Assembly: GCF_036381655.1 (NCBI RefSeq) | Contig: NZ_DASVCJ010000082.1 | Coordinates: forward strand, 59,338 to 123,337 | Source of the DNA: Ferrovibrio sp036381655 | Lineage (GTDB): Bacteria > Pseudomonadota > Alphaproteobacteria > Ferrovibrionales > Ferrovibrionaceae | Reading direction: 5' to 3' | Length of the DNA stretch: 64,000 bases | Part shown: piece after piece, positions 17,259-25,003 of the stretch | How the letters are laid out: each line of letters begins with the position of its first letter | How positions within the stretch are numbered: the first letter of the stretch is position 1 | Made by a program: the position numbers and the translations under genes | Notes under the pieces: generated by a model | Database searches by the model: none | Told to the model about the DNA's origin: nothing | What the model saw: only the letters and a program-made list of their open reading frames with translations

Positions 17259-17594
17259 ATGACACAGCGCCGTGCAAGCAAGGACGATACCGAGGAACGC
17301 ATCCGCCGGTACATGCATCAAATCTGGCTGGACGAAGGCCAGCCGGAGGGGCGCGAAGAGGTGCATCGGGATATGGCGCGTGAGCTGGTCGCGCAGGAAG
17401 ACCGGCGGCAAACAGCGACCGAACCTAATCCGACAGAGACGGACAAAACCTGGGGCAGAACCGGCGAGCCGGGAATGGAACCTGCAGAGCCGCTTTTGTC
17501 CGCGGAAAATCAGGGCGATGTTCCCACCCTGACCGACCAAGGCGAAGAAGAAACCCACCCCCGGCGCCCCAAGACATTGCGGCGCCGGGGCTGA
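17259..17594 (+). CDS. DUF2934-domain protein
   Basis: This 111-residue protein has a DUF2934 motif in its first 45 residues (ERIRRYMHQIWLDEGQPEG, then REEVHRDMARELV). The rest is disordered, with many Pro, Glu and Thr, and the end is basic (RRPKTLRRRG). DUF2934 proteins are small and often sit near stress genes; no biochemical function is established. It starts 39 nt after the hemerythrin gene, and a ribosome site (GGGAG) precedes the ATG. The usual tryptophan in the second part of the motif is not evident. Confidence 0.75.
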   Translation: MTQRRASKDDTEERIRRYMHQIWLDEGQPEGREEVHRDMARELVAQEDRRQTATEPNPTETDKTWGRTGEPGMEPAEPLLSAENQGDVPTLTDQGEEETHPRRPKTLRRRG

Positions 17595-17682
17595 TCTGAC
17601 GCGCCTGGCAACGTTCCGGCTAGGCGCATTCGGATAAGGCATCCAGCGGTGATTTCTGGTATGCTGAATTAAAATCGTCGAT

Positions 17683-18432
17683 GTGGCAGCCAACTCCGTG
17701 TTCAACGCCGAGATTGATCGCCGCAGTTTCCTGATCGCAGCGACTGAACTGGCTGCGGTGGGGAAGGTATTCGCAGTCGCGCAGGCTTGCGCGCAGGATG
17801 TTGGTGCGGATTTGGCCCTCGCCCTAGCCGCCGATTGCTCGGGCAGCGTCACGCCGGAGAACTATGCCTTGCAGCAACGCGGCTATGCCGAGGCATTCCG
17901 GGATCACGAAATCATCGAGGCGATCCGCTCCGGACCGGGCGGCAGCATCATGGTCTGCTATTTCCAGTGGTCCGGTTATGATGCGCAGCAGATGAGCATT
18001 CCCTGGACGCTGCTGAACAGCCGCGAGAGCATTGCGCATTTCGCCTCCAGGCTCGATGAGGCGGACCGCACGATCTACAGCGGCGGCACCGCACCCGCCG
18101 GCGCCATCGCCTTTGGACATAAGCTATTGATGAATCTTCCGACGAAGGTGGCGCGGAAGGTGATCGATATCTCCGGCGATGGCCGCACCAATAACGGTCC
18201 GCCGCCGGAAAAAGACCGCGACGAAGCTCTCGCGGACGGCATCACCATCAACGGCTTGCCGATCCTGCATCTCGAGCCGGATATCGAGGATTATTACAAG
18301 AATCACCTGATCGGCGGCCCCGGCGCCTTCATTGTCCCGGCGGTCGATTTCAATGCCTTTGGTGAAGCGATCCGCCGCAAGTTCATGCAGGAAATTGCCG
18401 GCAGAGCCCCGTCAAGTGCGGTGAAAAGCTGA
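17683..18432 (+). CDS. DUF1194 (VWA-like) exported protein
   Basis: This 249-residue protein matches DUF1194, a von-Willebrand-A-like family. The start is a GTG at 17683. The N-terminus carries DRRSFLIAATELAAVGKVF, a twin-arginine-like signal followed by a hydrophobic stretch, so export to the periplasm is likely. The metal site appears as AADCSGSV near residue 50, and the conserved DISGDGRTNNGPPP and ITINGLPIL stretches follow. IGGPGAFIVPA near the end is also typical of the family. Function is unknown. It is the third gene of the hemerythrin run and faces a convergent hypothetical gene across a GC-rich hairpin. Confidence 0.85.
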   Translation: MAANSVFNAEIDRRSFLIAATELAAVGKVFAVAQACAQDVGADLALALAADCSGSVTPENYALQQRGYAEAFRDHEIIEAIRSGPGGSIMVCYFQWSGYDAQQMSIPWTLLNSRESIAHFASRLDEADRTIYSGGTAPAGAIAFGHKLLMNLPTKVARKVIDISGDGRTNNGPPPEKDRDEALADGITINGLPILHLEPDIEDYYKNHLIGGPGAFIVPAVDFNAFGEAIRRKFMQEIAGRAPSSAVKS

Positions 18433-18441
18433 CGGATAGCC

Positions 18442-18466
18442 CCCTCGGGCTTTGCCGGCCCGAGGG
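18442..18466. terminator. GC-rich hairpin between convergent genes
   Basis: CCCTCGGGC (18442-18450) pairs perfectly with GCCCGAGGG (18458-18466) across a 7-nt loop. It lies in the 50-bp gap between the DUF1194 gene and the convergent gene at 18483, so it could terminate or protect both transcripts. There is no T-run on either side. Confidence 0.4.
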
Positions 18467-18482
18467 AGTCTGATCCGGTGCC

Positions 18483-18914
18483 TTACAGGCCGGCGCAAAG
18501 CTGGCGCCAGAAACCCATAACGGATGGTTTGCGGCTGATCGAGCGAATGCGATCGGCAACGACCTTGGCTTCCATCCTGCCGTTGTAATGGCAATCGCAC
18601 AGCAGGAAATGGATCTCGCCCTCCGACAGGTTGAAGAATTCCATCGCATCCTTGACGGTATCGCCGGCCAATCCCTGCCCCTGCAGGATCGGATCCTCGT
18701 AGGCAATGGACAGAGGCGATCCGTCCGCCCGCGCCCGCATCCGTTCCGCCCGGCTGAGGAATTCAAGCTGCATCAGCGGCCGCAGCCTTTGATCCTGCCC
18801 CCGCTCCAGCAACTTTGCCCAATATTCGAGGCGTTCCGTACGGGACATTTTCCCGACGCCGGCACGGAACACCTGCGCCATCTGTTCGACATCATGCAAG
18901 GTTCTGTATTCCAT
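18483..18914 (-). CDS. Hypothetical protein
   Basis: This 143-residue protein is helical, with MSRTERLEYWAKLLER near residue 23 and a cysteine/histidine cluster LLCDCHYNG near 103 that might bind metal. No signal peptide or membrane segment is seen. It ends in FWRQLCAGL. I do not recognise the family. It is the first gene on the reverse strand after the hemerythrin run, and 289 bp of non-coding DNA separate its start from the marR stop. Confidence 0.65.
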   Translation of the reverse strand: MEYRTLHDVEQMAQVFRAGVGKMSRTERLEYWAKLLERGQDQRLRPLMQLEFLSRAERMRARADGSPLSIAYEDPILQGQGLAGDTVKDAMEFFNLSEGEIHFLLCDCHYNGRMEAKVVADRIRSISRKPSVMGFWRQLCAGL

Positions 18915-19129
18915 TGTGTCCTCCGATACAGTTCGAAATCGGTCAACCGCAAACCGGCCTGAAGCCTTCGCAACACAAAGAACCGCCCCCTGTTCAGCGC
19001 AACAGAGGGGACGTCTGATTTGTTTTTGGCTTTATCTCAGCCGCCGGAATTCTGGCCGGCGCACTTCGTCTTCATACTATCCAATCCTATGGGAAAGAGA
19101 AGATCAAAGTGATTCCGGGTGCGCCGCGT

Positions 19130-19145
19130 CAATCGACGTCGATTG
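19130..19145. promoter_or_regulatory. Perfect 16-bp palindrome CAATCGAC-GTCGATTG
   Basis: The sequence CAATCGACGTCGATTG is fully self-complementary. It lies in a 289-bp non-coding gap, 58 bp beyond the marR stop and 215 bp before the start of the reverse-strand gene at 18914. Its length and lack of spacer suit a dimeric repressor. A related half-site, GTCGATT at 22768-22774, lies in the divergent promoter region of the TRAP/IOR locus. This could be a MarR operator, but that is inference. Confidence 0.3.
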
Positions 19146-19203
19146 GCAAAGCCTCAAATTGGAAACGGCAGAAAAGCAGACCGATTTCCCTAAAAGCGGC
19201 GAT

Positions 19204-19761
19204 TTACTCGACTGCTTCGCTGCCCAGGCTACGGGCGATCTTTTTCAGACTTTTGAGCAACGCCGCGCGTTCGGCCGAGCTCAGCCCCGCCACGATGTTT
19301 TGTTCATGCCGGCGGACCTTGTCATCCAGGCTGTCGAGCAGCGCTTCGCCCCGTTCGCTCAGCCGCAATGCATAGGTGCGCCGGTCGGCAGCCGTGCGCT
19401 CGCGCACGATAAGCCCCTTCCGCTCCAGCTGGTCGAGTGCCGGCGTAAGCGTGGATTTATCAAGCCCGACGGCCCGGCTGAGGTCGGTTTGATTGATGCC
19501 GGGATTGTGCCGCAAAAGCGTGAGCAGGCTGAAGCGTCCCGGCGTCAACTCGCCCATGCGGTCCGCGAGACGACCGACGATCCGCGCGAAATCTTCGAAT
19601 ACCGCTACCTGCGCGATGCGCAGGTTATAACCGTAATAACTCGGCAGCGGGCCACGGTCGATCTTTCGCGGCGTCGACTCTTTGCGCGGCACCGCAGCCC
19701 TGTTGCCACTCGGCCGCTTCGGTTCGATTTGCCGGCCTGGGGCAGTTCGTCTCTTACGCAT
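19204..19761 (-). CDS. MarR-family transcriptional regulator
   Basis: This 185-residue protein is a MarR-type winged-helix repressor. The recognition region is visible as INQTDLSRAVGLDKSTLTPALDQLE, and the wing as RERTAADRRTYALRLSERG. A basic tail of about 40 residues precedes the family domain, which begins near LPSYYGYNLRIAQ. The start at 19761 lies only 4 nt after the dctM stop, so the regulator is probably the last gene of the dctP-dctQ-dctM-marR operon. MarR proteins usually respond to aromatic ligands, which fits a locus that also carries indolepyruvate oxidoreductase. That link is inference. Confidence 0.9.
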   Translation of the reverse strand: MRKRRTAPGRQIEPKRPSGNRAAVPRKESTPRKIDRGPLPSYYGYNLRIAQVAVFEDFARIVGRLADRMGELTPGRFSLLTLLRHNPGINQTDLSRAVGLDKSTLTPALDQLERKGLIVRERTAADRRTYALRLSERGEALLDSLDDKVRRHEQNIVAGLSSAERAALLKSLKKIARSLGSEAVE

Positions 19762-19765
19762 GGAA

Positions 19766-21067
19766 TCAATTCATATGATTGGGGAGAAACAGAGAAATGA
19801 TGGGAAAGGCAACCAGCAATATCATGCGCAGGATGTCGACGAGGATGAAGGGTGCGACACCCTTGTATATCTGTCCAAGACTGAGGTCGCGGGCGATCGA
19901 GTTGATCACAAAGACATTGATGCCGATGGGTGGGGTCACCATGCCCAGCGTCGTCTGCATTACGACGATGACGCCGAACCATATCGGATCGAAGCCGAGC
20001 TGGATCATCACCGGATAGATGATGGGCACCGTGACCAAAATGATCGCCAACTCATCCATCAGGGCGCCAAGCACGACGTACATCGCCAGGATCAGGGCCA
20101 GAATGCCGTAGCGGCCGATCGGGAGGCCGGTCAGAAAATCGCTCACCCTCTGCGGCGTCTGGGTGATCACCAGGAAATAGCCGAACAGGAAAGCGCCGAT
20201 CACGATGGTCAGGATCGATGCCGATGTCCGCACACTCTCGATCAGGCAATCGCAGATTTTCTTCCAGTTCAGCCTGCCGCGCAGAATGCCGATCAGCAAG
20301 GCGCCGACGGCGCCGCAGCCGGCTGCTTCGGTCGCAGTGAATACGCCGCCATACATGCCGCCGATCACGGCGACGAAAAGCAGGATCGTCGCCCAGATGT
20401 CGCGCAGGGAATGCAGCCGCTCGTTCCACCCCGCCTTTTCGCCGCGCGGCAACAGGTCCGGCCGCAGAATGCCGATCATCTGGATCAGCAGCATGTAGAA
20501 TGTCACCGCCACGATGCCGGGGCCGATGCCGGCGATGAACAGCTTCGAGATATCCTGCTCGGTAAGGATGCCATAAAGCGCAAATACCACCGAAGGCGGG
20601 ATCATGATGCCGAGCGTGCCGCCGGCGGCGATCACGCCGGCCGAAAGGCTGCCGTTATATCCGAAGCGGCGCATTTCCGGCAGCGCGACATTGGTCATGG
20701 TAGCCGCCGTCGCGACGGACGAGCCGTTGATGGCGGCAAAACCGGCACAGGCAGCAACCGTTGCCATTGCAAGGCCGCCGCGGCGATGCCCCAGCCAGGC
20801 CTCGCTGGCGCGGAACAATTCGCGGCTCATCCCGGCGGCCGTGGCAAAACTGCCCATCAGAATGAACATGGGAATGACGGCCAGCTCATAGGACGTCACG
20901 GTGCGGATAGGCGATTGCGCCAGAAGATTGAGCGCCGGCTGAAACGCGGCAAGCAACCCGAACCCGGCGATGCCGACGATTCCCATGGCGACGCCCACCG
21001 GAACGCGCAACACCATCATGGCAAATAATGCGACGAAGCCGCCGATCGCGATGAGGTCCTGCTCCAA
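19766..21067 (-). CDS. dctM: TRAP transporter large permease (DctM)
   Basis: This 433-residue protein is the large membrane subunit of a TRAP transporter, the part that forms the ion-driven transport path. It has about a dozen hydrophobic segments and family hallmarks: GVAMGIVGIAGFGLL near residue 25, FAAINGSSVATAATM near 115, and GGTLGIMIPPSVVFALYGI near 150. The C-terminus contains GMVTPPIGINVFVIN. It follows dctQ by 2 nt. TRAP systems use a periplasmic binding protein and a sodium gradient to import carboxylates. The substrate cannot be told from this subunit. Confidence 0.95.
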   Translation of the reverse strand: MEQDLIAIGGFVALFAMMVLRVPVGVAMGIVGIAGFGLLAAFQPALNLLAQSPIRTVTSYELAVIPMFILMGSFATAAGMSRELFRASEAWLGHRRGGLAMATVAACAGFAAINGSSVATAATMTNVALPEMRRFGYNGSLSAGVIAAGGTLGIMIPPSVVFALYGILTEQDISKLFIAGIGPGIVAVTFYMLLIQMIGILRPDLLPRGEKAGWNERLHSLRDIWATILLFVAVIGGMYGGVFTATEAAGCGAVGALLIGILRGRLNWKKICDCLIESVRTSASILTIVIGAFLFGYFLVITQTPQRVSDFLTGLPIGRYGILALILAMYVVLGALMDELAIILVTVPIIYPVMIQLGFDPIWFGVIVVMQTTLGMVTPPIGINVFVINSIARDLSLGQIYKGVAPFILVDILRMILLVAFPIISLFLPNHMN

Positions 21068-21069
21068 GA

Positions 21070-21537
21070 CTAGTTTCCCCTTCCCCCGCCGATGAGTCTG
21101 ATCAGGCGTAGCAGCAACAGGATGCTGGCCAGAAGAACGCCCAGTGCCGCAAGGGCATAAAACGGCCAGACCGGCAGCCGCAAGTCAAAAGTCTGCTCGG
21201 AGCTGGCGTATACGCTCATCACTTTCGAATGCAGCATCCACGACATCAAGCCGAAGAAACCGAGGGTCACCGATGTGGCGAAGATGTCGATCGCCCGCTT
21301 GGCCCAGGCCGGCATCATTTCCCACAAACCGTCGACCTGGATATGCCGGTTGCGAAAGCCGGCCGAGGCGATCCCCCAGAACATTGCCGTGCCCAGCAGC
21401 AGGCGGGAAATGTCGAACGCGTCCGGGATACCGAAATTGAACAGCCAGCGCGCCATGACGGCGGTGAAGGTCAGGAGCGCGATACCTCCCAGCAACAGGC
21501 CGGCTATCAGCTCAACTTTTTCGATGAATCGATCCAT
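21070..21537 (-). CDS. dctQ: TRAP transporter small permease (DctQ)
   Basis: This 155-residue protein has four hydrophobic segments, as expected for the small TRAP membrane subunit: residues 10-32, around 45-58, 85-110 and 125-150. The stretch VMARWLFNFGIPDAFDISRLLLG matches the family. DctQ pairs with DctM in the membrane and links it to the binding protein. The gene lies between dctP (76 nt upstream, with a strong hairpin in the gap) and dctM (2 nt downstream). Confidence 0.93.
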   Translation of the reverse strand: MDRFIEKVELIAGLLLGGIALLTFTAVMARWLFNFGIPDAFDISRLLLGTAMFWGIASAGFRNRHIQVDGLWEMMPAWAKRAIDIFATSVTLGFFGLMSWMLHSKVMSVYASSEQTFDLRLPVWPFYALAALGVLLASILLLLRLIRLIGGGRGN

Positions 21538-21556
21538 GAGCCATCCCGATCAGCAA

Positions 21557-21592
21557 GGCGGGCGGCCACCGGATGTACGGCAGCCGCCCGCC
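21557..21592 (-). other. Intercistronic hairpin between dctP and dctQ
   Basis: GGCGGGCGGC (21557-21566) and GCCGCCCGCC (21583-21592) form a perfect 10-bp stem with a 16-nt loop. It lies in the gap between the binding-protein and small-permease genes. Hairpins at this place are known to protect the upstream mRNA or weaken downstream transcription, so that binding protein is made in excess over permease. Whether that happens here is inference. Confidence 0.55.
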
Positions 21593-21613
21593 CCTTCCTC
21601 CCAACCCGGCCTG

Positions 21614-22672
21614 TCAGAACGCCGCGGCGTTATGCTTCTTCAGTTCAGCCTTCAATTCGGCCAGAGCCTGCTTGCCGTCAACACCGACCTTCTTCACATC
21701 CTCGTACCAGGCCTGCGCCATCTCGTCGGCCAGCTTGTGCCAGGCGGCCATATCCGCAGCGGTCGGCTTGACCGCCTCATGGCCGGCCAAAGCCAGCATC
21801 TTGCCGCGGCCGGCAGATTCGAAGTCGGCCCACGGCGTATTGATCTTCTCCGACCATTCCGAGGTGCAGTGGGAATCGATCACCTTCTTCTGGTTCGCCG
21901 ACAGCTTGGCATAGCTGTTCTTGTTCATCGCCATCACGAAATTGCTGATGTAGAGCGGCGTATCCATGTGATACTTCACCACCTTGTCGATGCCGAAGAT
22001 GAACAGGCTGCCCCACGGGAACGTGATGGCGTCGGCCACGCCGCGCTCCAGCGCCTCACGCGCCTCCGGCGCGGTCACCTGCACATTGGTACCGCCGGCA
22101 AGGGTGACCAGGCGGGCGACCGAAGAATTTCCGGGGCGGATCTTCAATCCCTTCAGATCGTCCGGCTTGGCGATCTTGACCTTGCTGTGAAAGGTGCCCG
22201 GGTCGTGCACGAAAGCCATGCAGACTTTCACGTCGCTCATTTCCTTGGGCGCATACTTGCGATACCAGGCATCGATCGCGGCTGAGCCGCCCTTGGCGTT
22301 CGAGAACAGGAAGGGCAGTTCCGCGCCGGCGATGATCGGGAAGCGGCCGGGGGTATAGCCCGGATTGACATAGGTGATATCCGCAACCCCGTCCCGCGCC
22401 ATGTCGTAGTGATCCTTGGCAGCACCCAATTGCTGGGCAGGGAAAATCTGCACCTTGATGGTGCCGTTGGAGGCCTTCTCGATATCGGCACCCCAGGCCT
22501 GCCAGGCCGGGTGCAGCGGGTGCTGCGGCGGCAACCAATGCGCGAGCCGCAGGGTGACGGTTTTGTCCTGCGCGATAGCCGGCTTGGGCGCGGCAAGGCC
22601 GATGGCACCAAACGCAACCGCGGCCGCGCCGATACAGGCCGCCCGCAACAAAGCCGATTTCTGATGAGCCAT
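21614..22672 (-). CDS. dctP: TRAP transporter periplasmic solute-binding protein (DctP)
   Basis: This 352-residue protein is a DctP-type binding protein. The start at 22672 is set by GGAGGAAA just upstream and gives a signal peptide ending in AAPKPAIAQ. The mature part opens TVTLRLAHWLPPQHPLHPA, and the ligand-helix region LKGLKIRPGNSSVARLVTLAG (the conserved Arg typically binds a carboxylate) is intact. VTAPEAREALERGVADAITF is another family block. It probably binds an organic acid in the periplasm and hands it to DctQM. It is divergent from iorA, 175 bp apart, suggesting shared control. Confidence 0.95.
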   Translation of the reverse strand: MAHQKSALLRAACIGAAAVAFGAIGLAAPKPAIAQDKTVTLRLAHWLPPQHPLHPAWQAWGADIEKASNGTIKVQIFPAQQLGAAKDHYDMARDGVADITYVNPGYTPGRFPIIAGAELPFLFSNAKGGSAAIDAWYRKYAPKEMSDVKVCMAFVHDPGTFHSKVKIAKPDDLKGLKIRPGNSSVARLVTLAGGTNVQVTAPEAREALERGVADAITFPWGSLFIFGIDKVVKYHMDTPLYISNFVMAMNKNSYAKLSANQKKVIDSHCTSEWSEKINTPWADFESAGRGKMLALAGHEAVKPTAADMAAWHKLADEMAQAWYEDVKKVGVDGKQALAELKAELKKHNAAAF

Positions 22673-22847
22673 GATTTTCCTCCGCATGCTGGGCGGCTCT
22701 CTATTGATTGCCGGACCGCCCTATCGTTATGCGGCGGAAGCCTAACAGCGGCGATGGCCTGAGTCCAGTCGATTTCGTTTGAACTCCAACTAATCGTTGA
22801 CGCTCCGCCGGGGCGGTGCGAGACTCGACGCCTCACAGGAGGAAACG
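22673..22847. promoter_or_regulatory. Divergent promoter region of dctP and iorA
   Basis: These 175 bp separate the starts of dctP and iorA and must hold both promoters. Two weak symmetric elements are seen: GTTTGA-AC-TCCAAC (22777-22790, one mismatch in the arms) and CAAC-TAATC-GTTG (22787-22799). A copy of GTCGATT at 22768-22774 equals seven bases of the right arm of the 16-bp palindrome at 19130-19145. They are candidate MarR operator parts, unproven. Confidence 0.35.
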
Positions 22848-25001
22848 ATGGAACGCTCTTTCGCGAAAGAGATCGAATCCCTGCGGCTGGGCGATGGCGA
22901 TACGTTCCGCGGCGAAGGCATTCTCGCCGTCACCAAGGCACTGCTGCAATCCGGCGTATCCTATGTCGGCGGCTACCAAGGCGCTCCCGTGTCGCACCTG
23001 CTCGATGTCCTGGTGCAGGCGCAGGACATTCTCGACGATCTCGGCATCCATCTGGAGACCTGCACCAATGAGGCCTCCGCCGCGGCCCTGCTCGGCGCCT
23101 CGATCAATTATCCGGCGCGCGGCTGCGTCACCTGGAAATCGATCGTCGGCACCAACGTCGCTTCGGACGCCTTGAGCAATCTGGCCTCGGCCGGCGTGGT
23201 CGGCGGCGCAATGATCGTTCTTGGCGAGGATTACGGCGAGGGCGCCAGCGTGATCCAGGAACGCAGTCATGCCTATGCGATGAAATCCTCCATGTGGCTG
23301 CTCGATCCGCGGCCCGATCTGCCGACGATCACCCGCTGCGTCGAGCATGGATTTGCATTGTCCGAAGCCTCCAATACGCCGGTCATGCTGGAATTGCGCA
23401 TCCGCGCCTGCCACGTCACCGGCGAATTCGCCGCCAAGGACAATCAGCCGGCCAGCGTGTCGCGCAACAACCGCCTGCCCGATCCGGCCAAATTCAATTA
23501 CGACCGCCTGTCGCATCCACCGGCGACCTTCATGCAGGAACGCCTGAAGCTGGAACAGCGCCTGCCGGCGGCGCGGAGATTCATCCTCCAGCAGGGATTG
23601 AACGAAGCGATCCCGGGCGATCTGCAGCAGATCGGCATCATCGTCCAGGGCGGCCTGTACAATGCCCTGAACCGCGCCCTGATGAATCTCGGCCTGAGCG
23701 ATGCCTTCGGCAAAAGCCGCGTACCGACTCTGGTGCTCAACGTCACCTATCCGCTGGTGCCCGAGCAGATCAGCGAGTTCTGCGCCGGCAAGCAGGCAGT
23801 GCTGATGATCGAGGAAGGCTCGCCGGAATATATCGAGCAGATGATCCACAGCATCCTGCGCAAGGCCGATATCAACACCCGACTGCATGGCAAGGGCATG
23901 CTGCCCGCGACCGGCGAATATACCATCGAGGTGCTGACCCGCGGCCTGCTCGCCTTTTTCAAGGCTGAGCAGCCTCAGATCGATCTCGGCGCCGCCGAGG
24001 CGGCCTTTGCCAAGACACTGGACAGCCGCAAGGCGGCGCAAACCCTAATCGGCCCGGATCTGCCGGCGCGTCCGCCGACCTTCTGCACCGGCTGTCCCGA
24101 ACGGCCGGTCTTCACCGCGATCAAGCTGGTGGAGCGTCAAGTCGGCAAACTGCATGTCGCGGCCGATATCGGCTGCCATGCGCTTGCCACCTTCGCGCCG
24201 TTCAGCCTGGGCAACTCCATTCTTGGCTATGGCATGTCGCTGGCCTCTGCCGCCGGCGTCGGGCCGCTCTCCAACAAACGCCCGCTGGCGATCATGGGCG
24301 ATGGCGGCTTCTGGCATAACGGCGTGCTGAGCGGCGTGGCCTCCTCCGTCTTCAACCGCGGCGACGGCGTGCTGGTGGTGATGCAGAACGGCTATACCTC
24401 GGCCACCGGCGTGCAATACCTGCCCTCCTCCACGGATAATCGAGTCGATCATCAGGCCGGCGGTTCGGATATCGAGACCACGGTGAAAGCGCTGGGCGTG
24501 CGCTGGGTGCGGCGCATCCGCAGCTACAGCCTGTCGGATATGGTGAAATCCCTGCGCGAGGCAGTTACCACTGCGCAGAAGGGCCTGAAGGTGATCATCG
24601 CCGACGGCGAATGCCAGCTGGCCCGCCAGCGCCGCCTGCGCGTCACCGAAGCGCAGGCGCTGAAATCCGGCCGGCGCGTGCTGCGCACCCGCTTCGGGGT
24701 CGATGAGGCCGTCTGCACCGGCGACCACTCCTGTATCCGCCTGTCCGGCTGCCCGTCGCTCACCATCAAGCCCAACCCCGATCCGCTGCGCAGCGACCCG
24801 GTCGCCTCCGTCCTGAGCAGCTGTGTCGGCTGCGGTCATTGCGGCGAGGTCGCCCATGCCGCCGTGCTTTGCCCATCCTTTTATAAGACCGAGATCGTGC
24901 ATAACCCGACCTGGTGGGACCGCATCAGCGATCGGCTGCACCGGACCGTGATCGGCTGGCTGGCCGGCCGTCCGGCCATGCAGCCGGCGGCGGGAGAGTG
25001 A
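22848..25001 (+). CDS. iorA: Indolepyruvate ferredoxin oxidoreductase, alpha subunit (IorA-like)
   Basis: IorA with IorB oxidatively decarboxylates aryl 2-oxo acids such as indolepyruvate to aryl-acyl-CoA, passing electrons to ferredoxin. The 717-residue protein starts at 22848, five nt after AGGAGG. It has the pyruvate-type N-terminal domain (GEGILAVTKALLQSGVSYVGGYQGAP in the first 50 residues), a TPP site (GDGGFWHNGVLSGVASSVFN with VVMQNGYTSATGVQ after it) and a C-terminal ferredoxin-like part with eight cysteines: CTGDHSCIRLSGCP, then CVGCGHCGEVAHAAVLCPSF. It shares the divergent region with dctP, and iorB follows 2 nt later, so oxidation is tied to TRAP uptake by location. Confidence 0.92.
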   Translation: MERSFAKEIESLRLGDGDTFRGEGILAVTKALLQSGVSYVGGYQGAPVSHLLDVLVQAQDILDDLGIHLETCTNEASAAALLGASINYPARGCVTWKSIVGTNVASDALSNLASAGVVGGAMIVLGEDYGEGASVIQERSHAYAMKSSMWLLDPRPDLPTITRCVEHGFALSEASNTPVMLELRIRACHVTGEFAAKDNQPASVSRNNRLPDPAKFNYDRLSHPPATFMQERLKLEQRLPAARRFILQQGLNEAIPGDLQQIGIIVQGGLYNALNRALMNLGLSDAFGKSRVPTLVLNVTYPLVPEQISEFCAGKQAVLMIEEGSPEYIEQMIHSILRKADINTRLHGKGMLPATGEYTIEVLTRGLLAFFKAEQPQIDLGAAEAAFAKTLDSRKAAQTLIGPDLPARPPTFCTGCPERPVFTAIKLVERQVGKLHVAADIGCHALATFAPFSLGNSILGYGMSLASAAGVGPLSNKRPLAIMGDGGFWHNGVLSGVASSVFNRGDGVLVVMQNGYTSATGVQYLPSSTDNRVDHQAGGSDIETTVKALGVRWVRRIRSYSLSDMVKSLREAVTTAQKGLKVIIADGECQLARQRRLRVTEAQALKSGRRVLRTRFGVDEAVCTGDHSCIRLSGCPSLTIKPNPDPLRSDPVASVLSSCVGCGHCGEVAHAAVLCPSFYKTEIVHNPTWWDRISDRLHRTVIGWLAGRPAMQPAAGE

Positions 25002-25003
25002 CC

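Noticed and set aside
19682..21028. 448-codon forward frame opposite dctM
   Set aside because: The translation is full of His, Asp and Gln without domain character. The reverse-strand DctM is clear.
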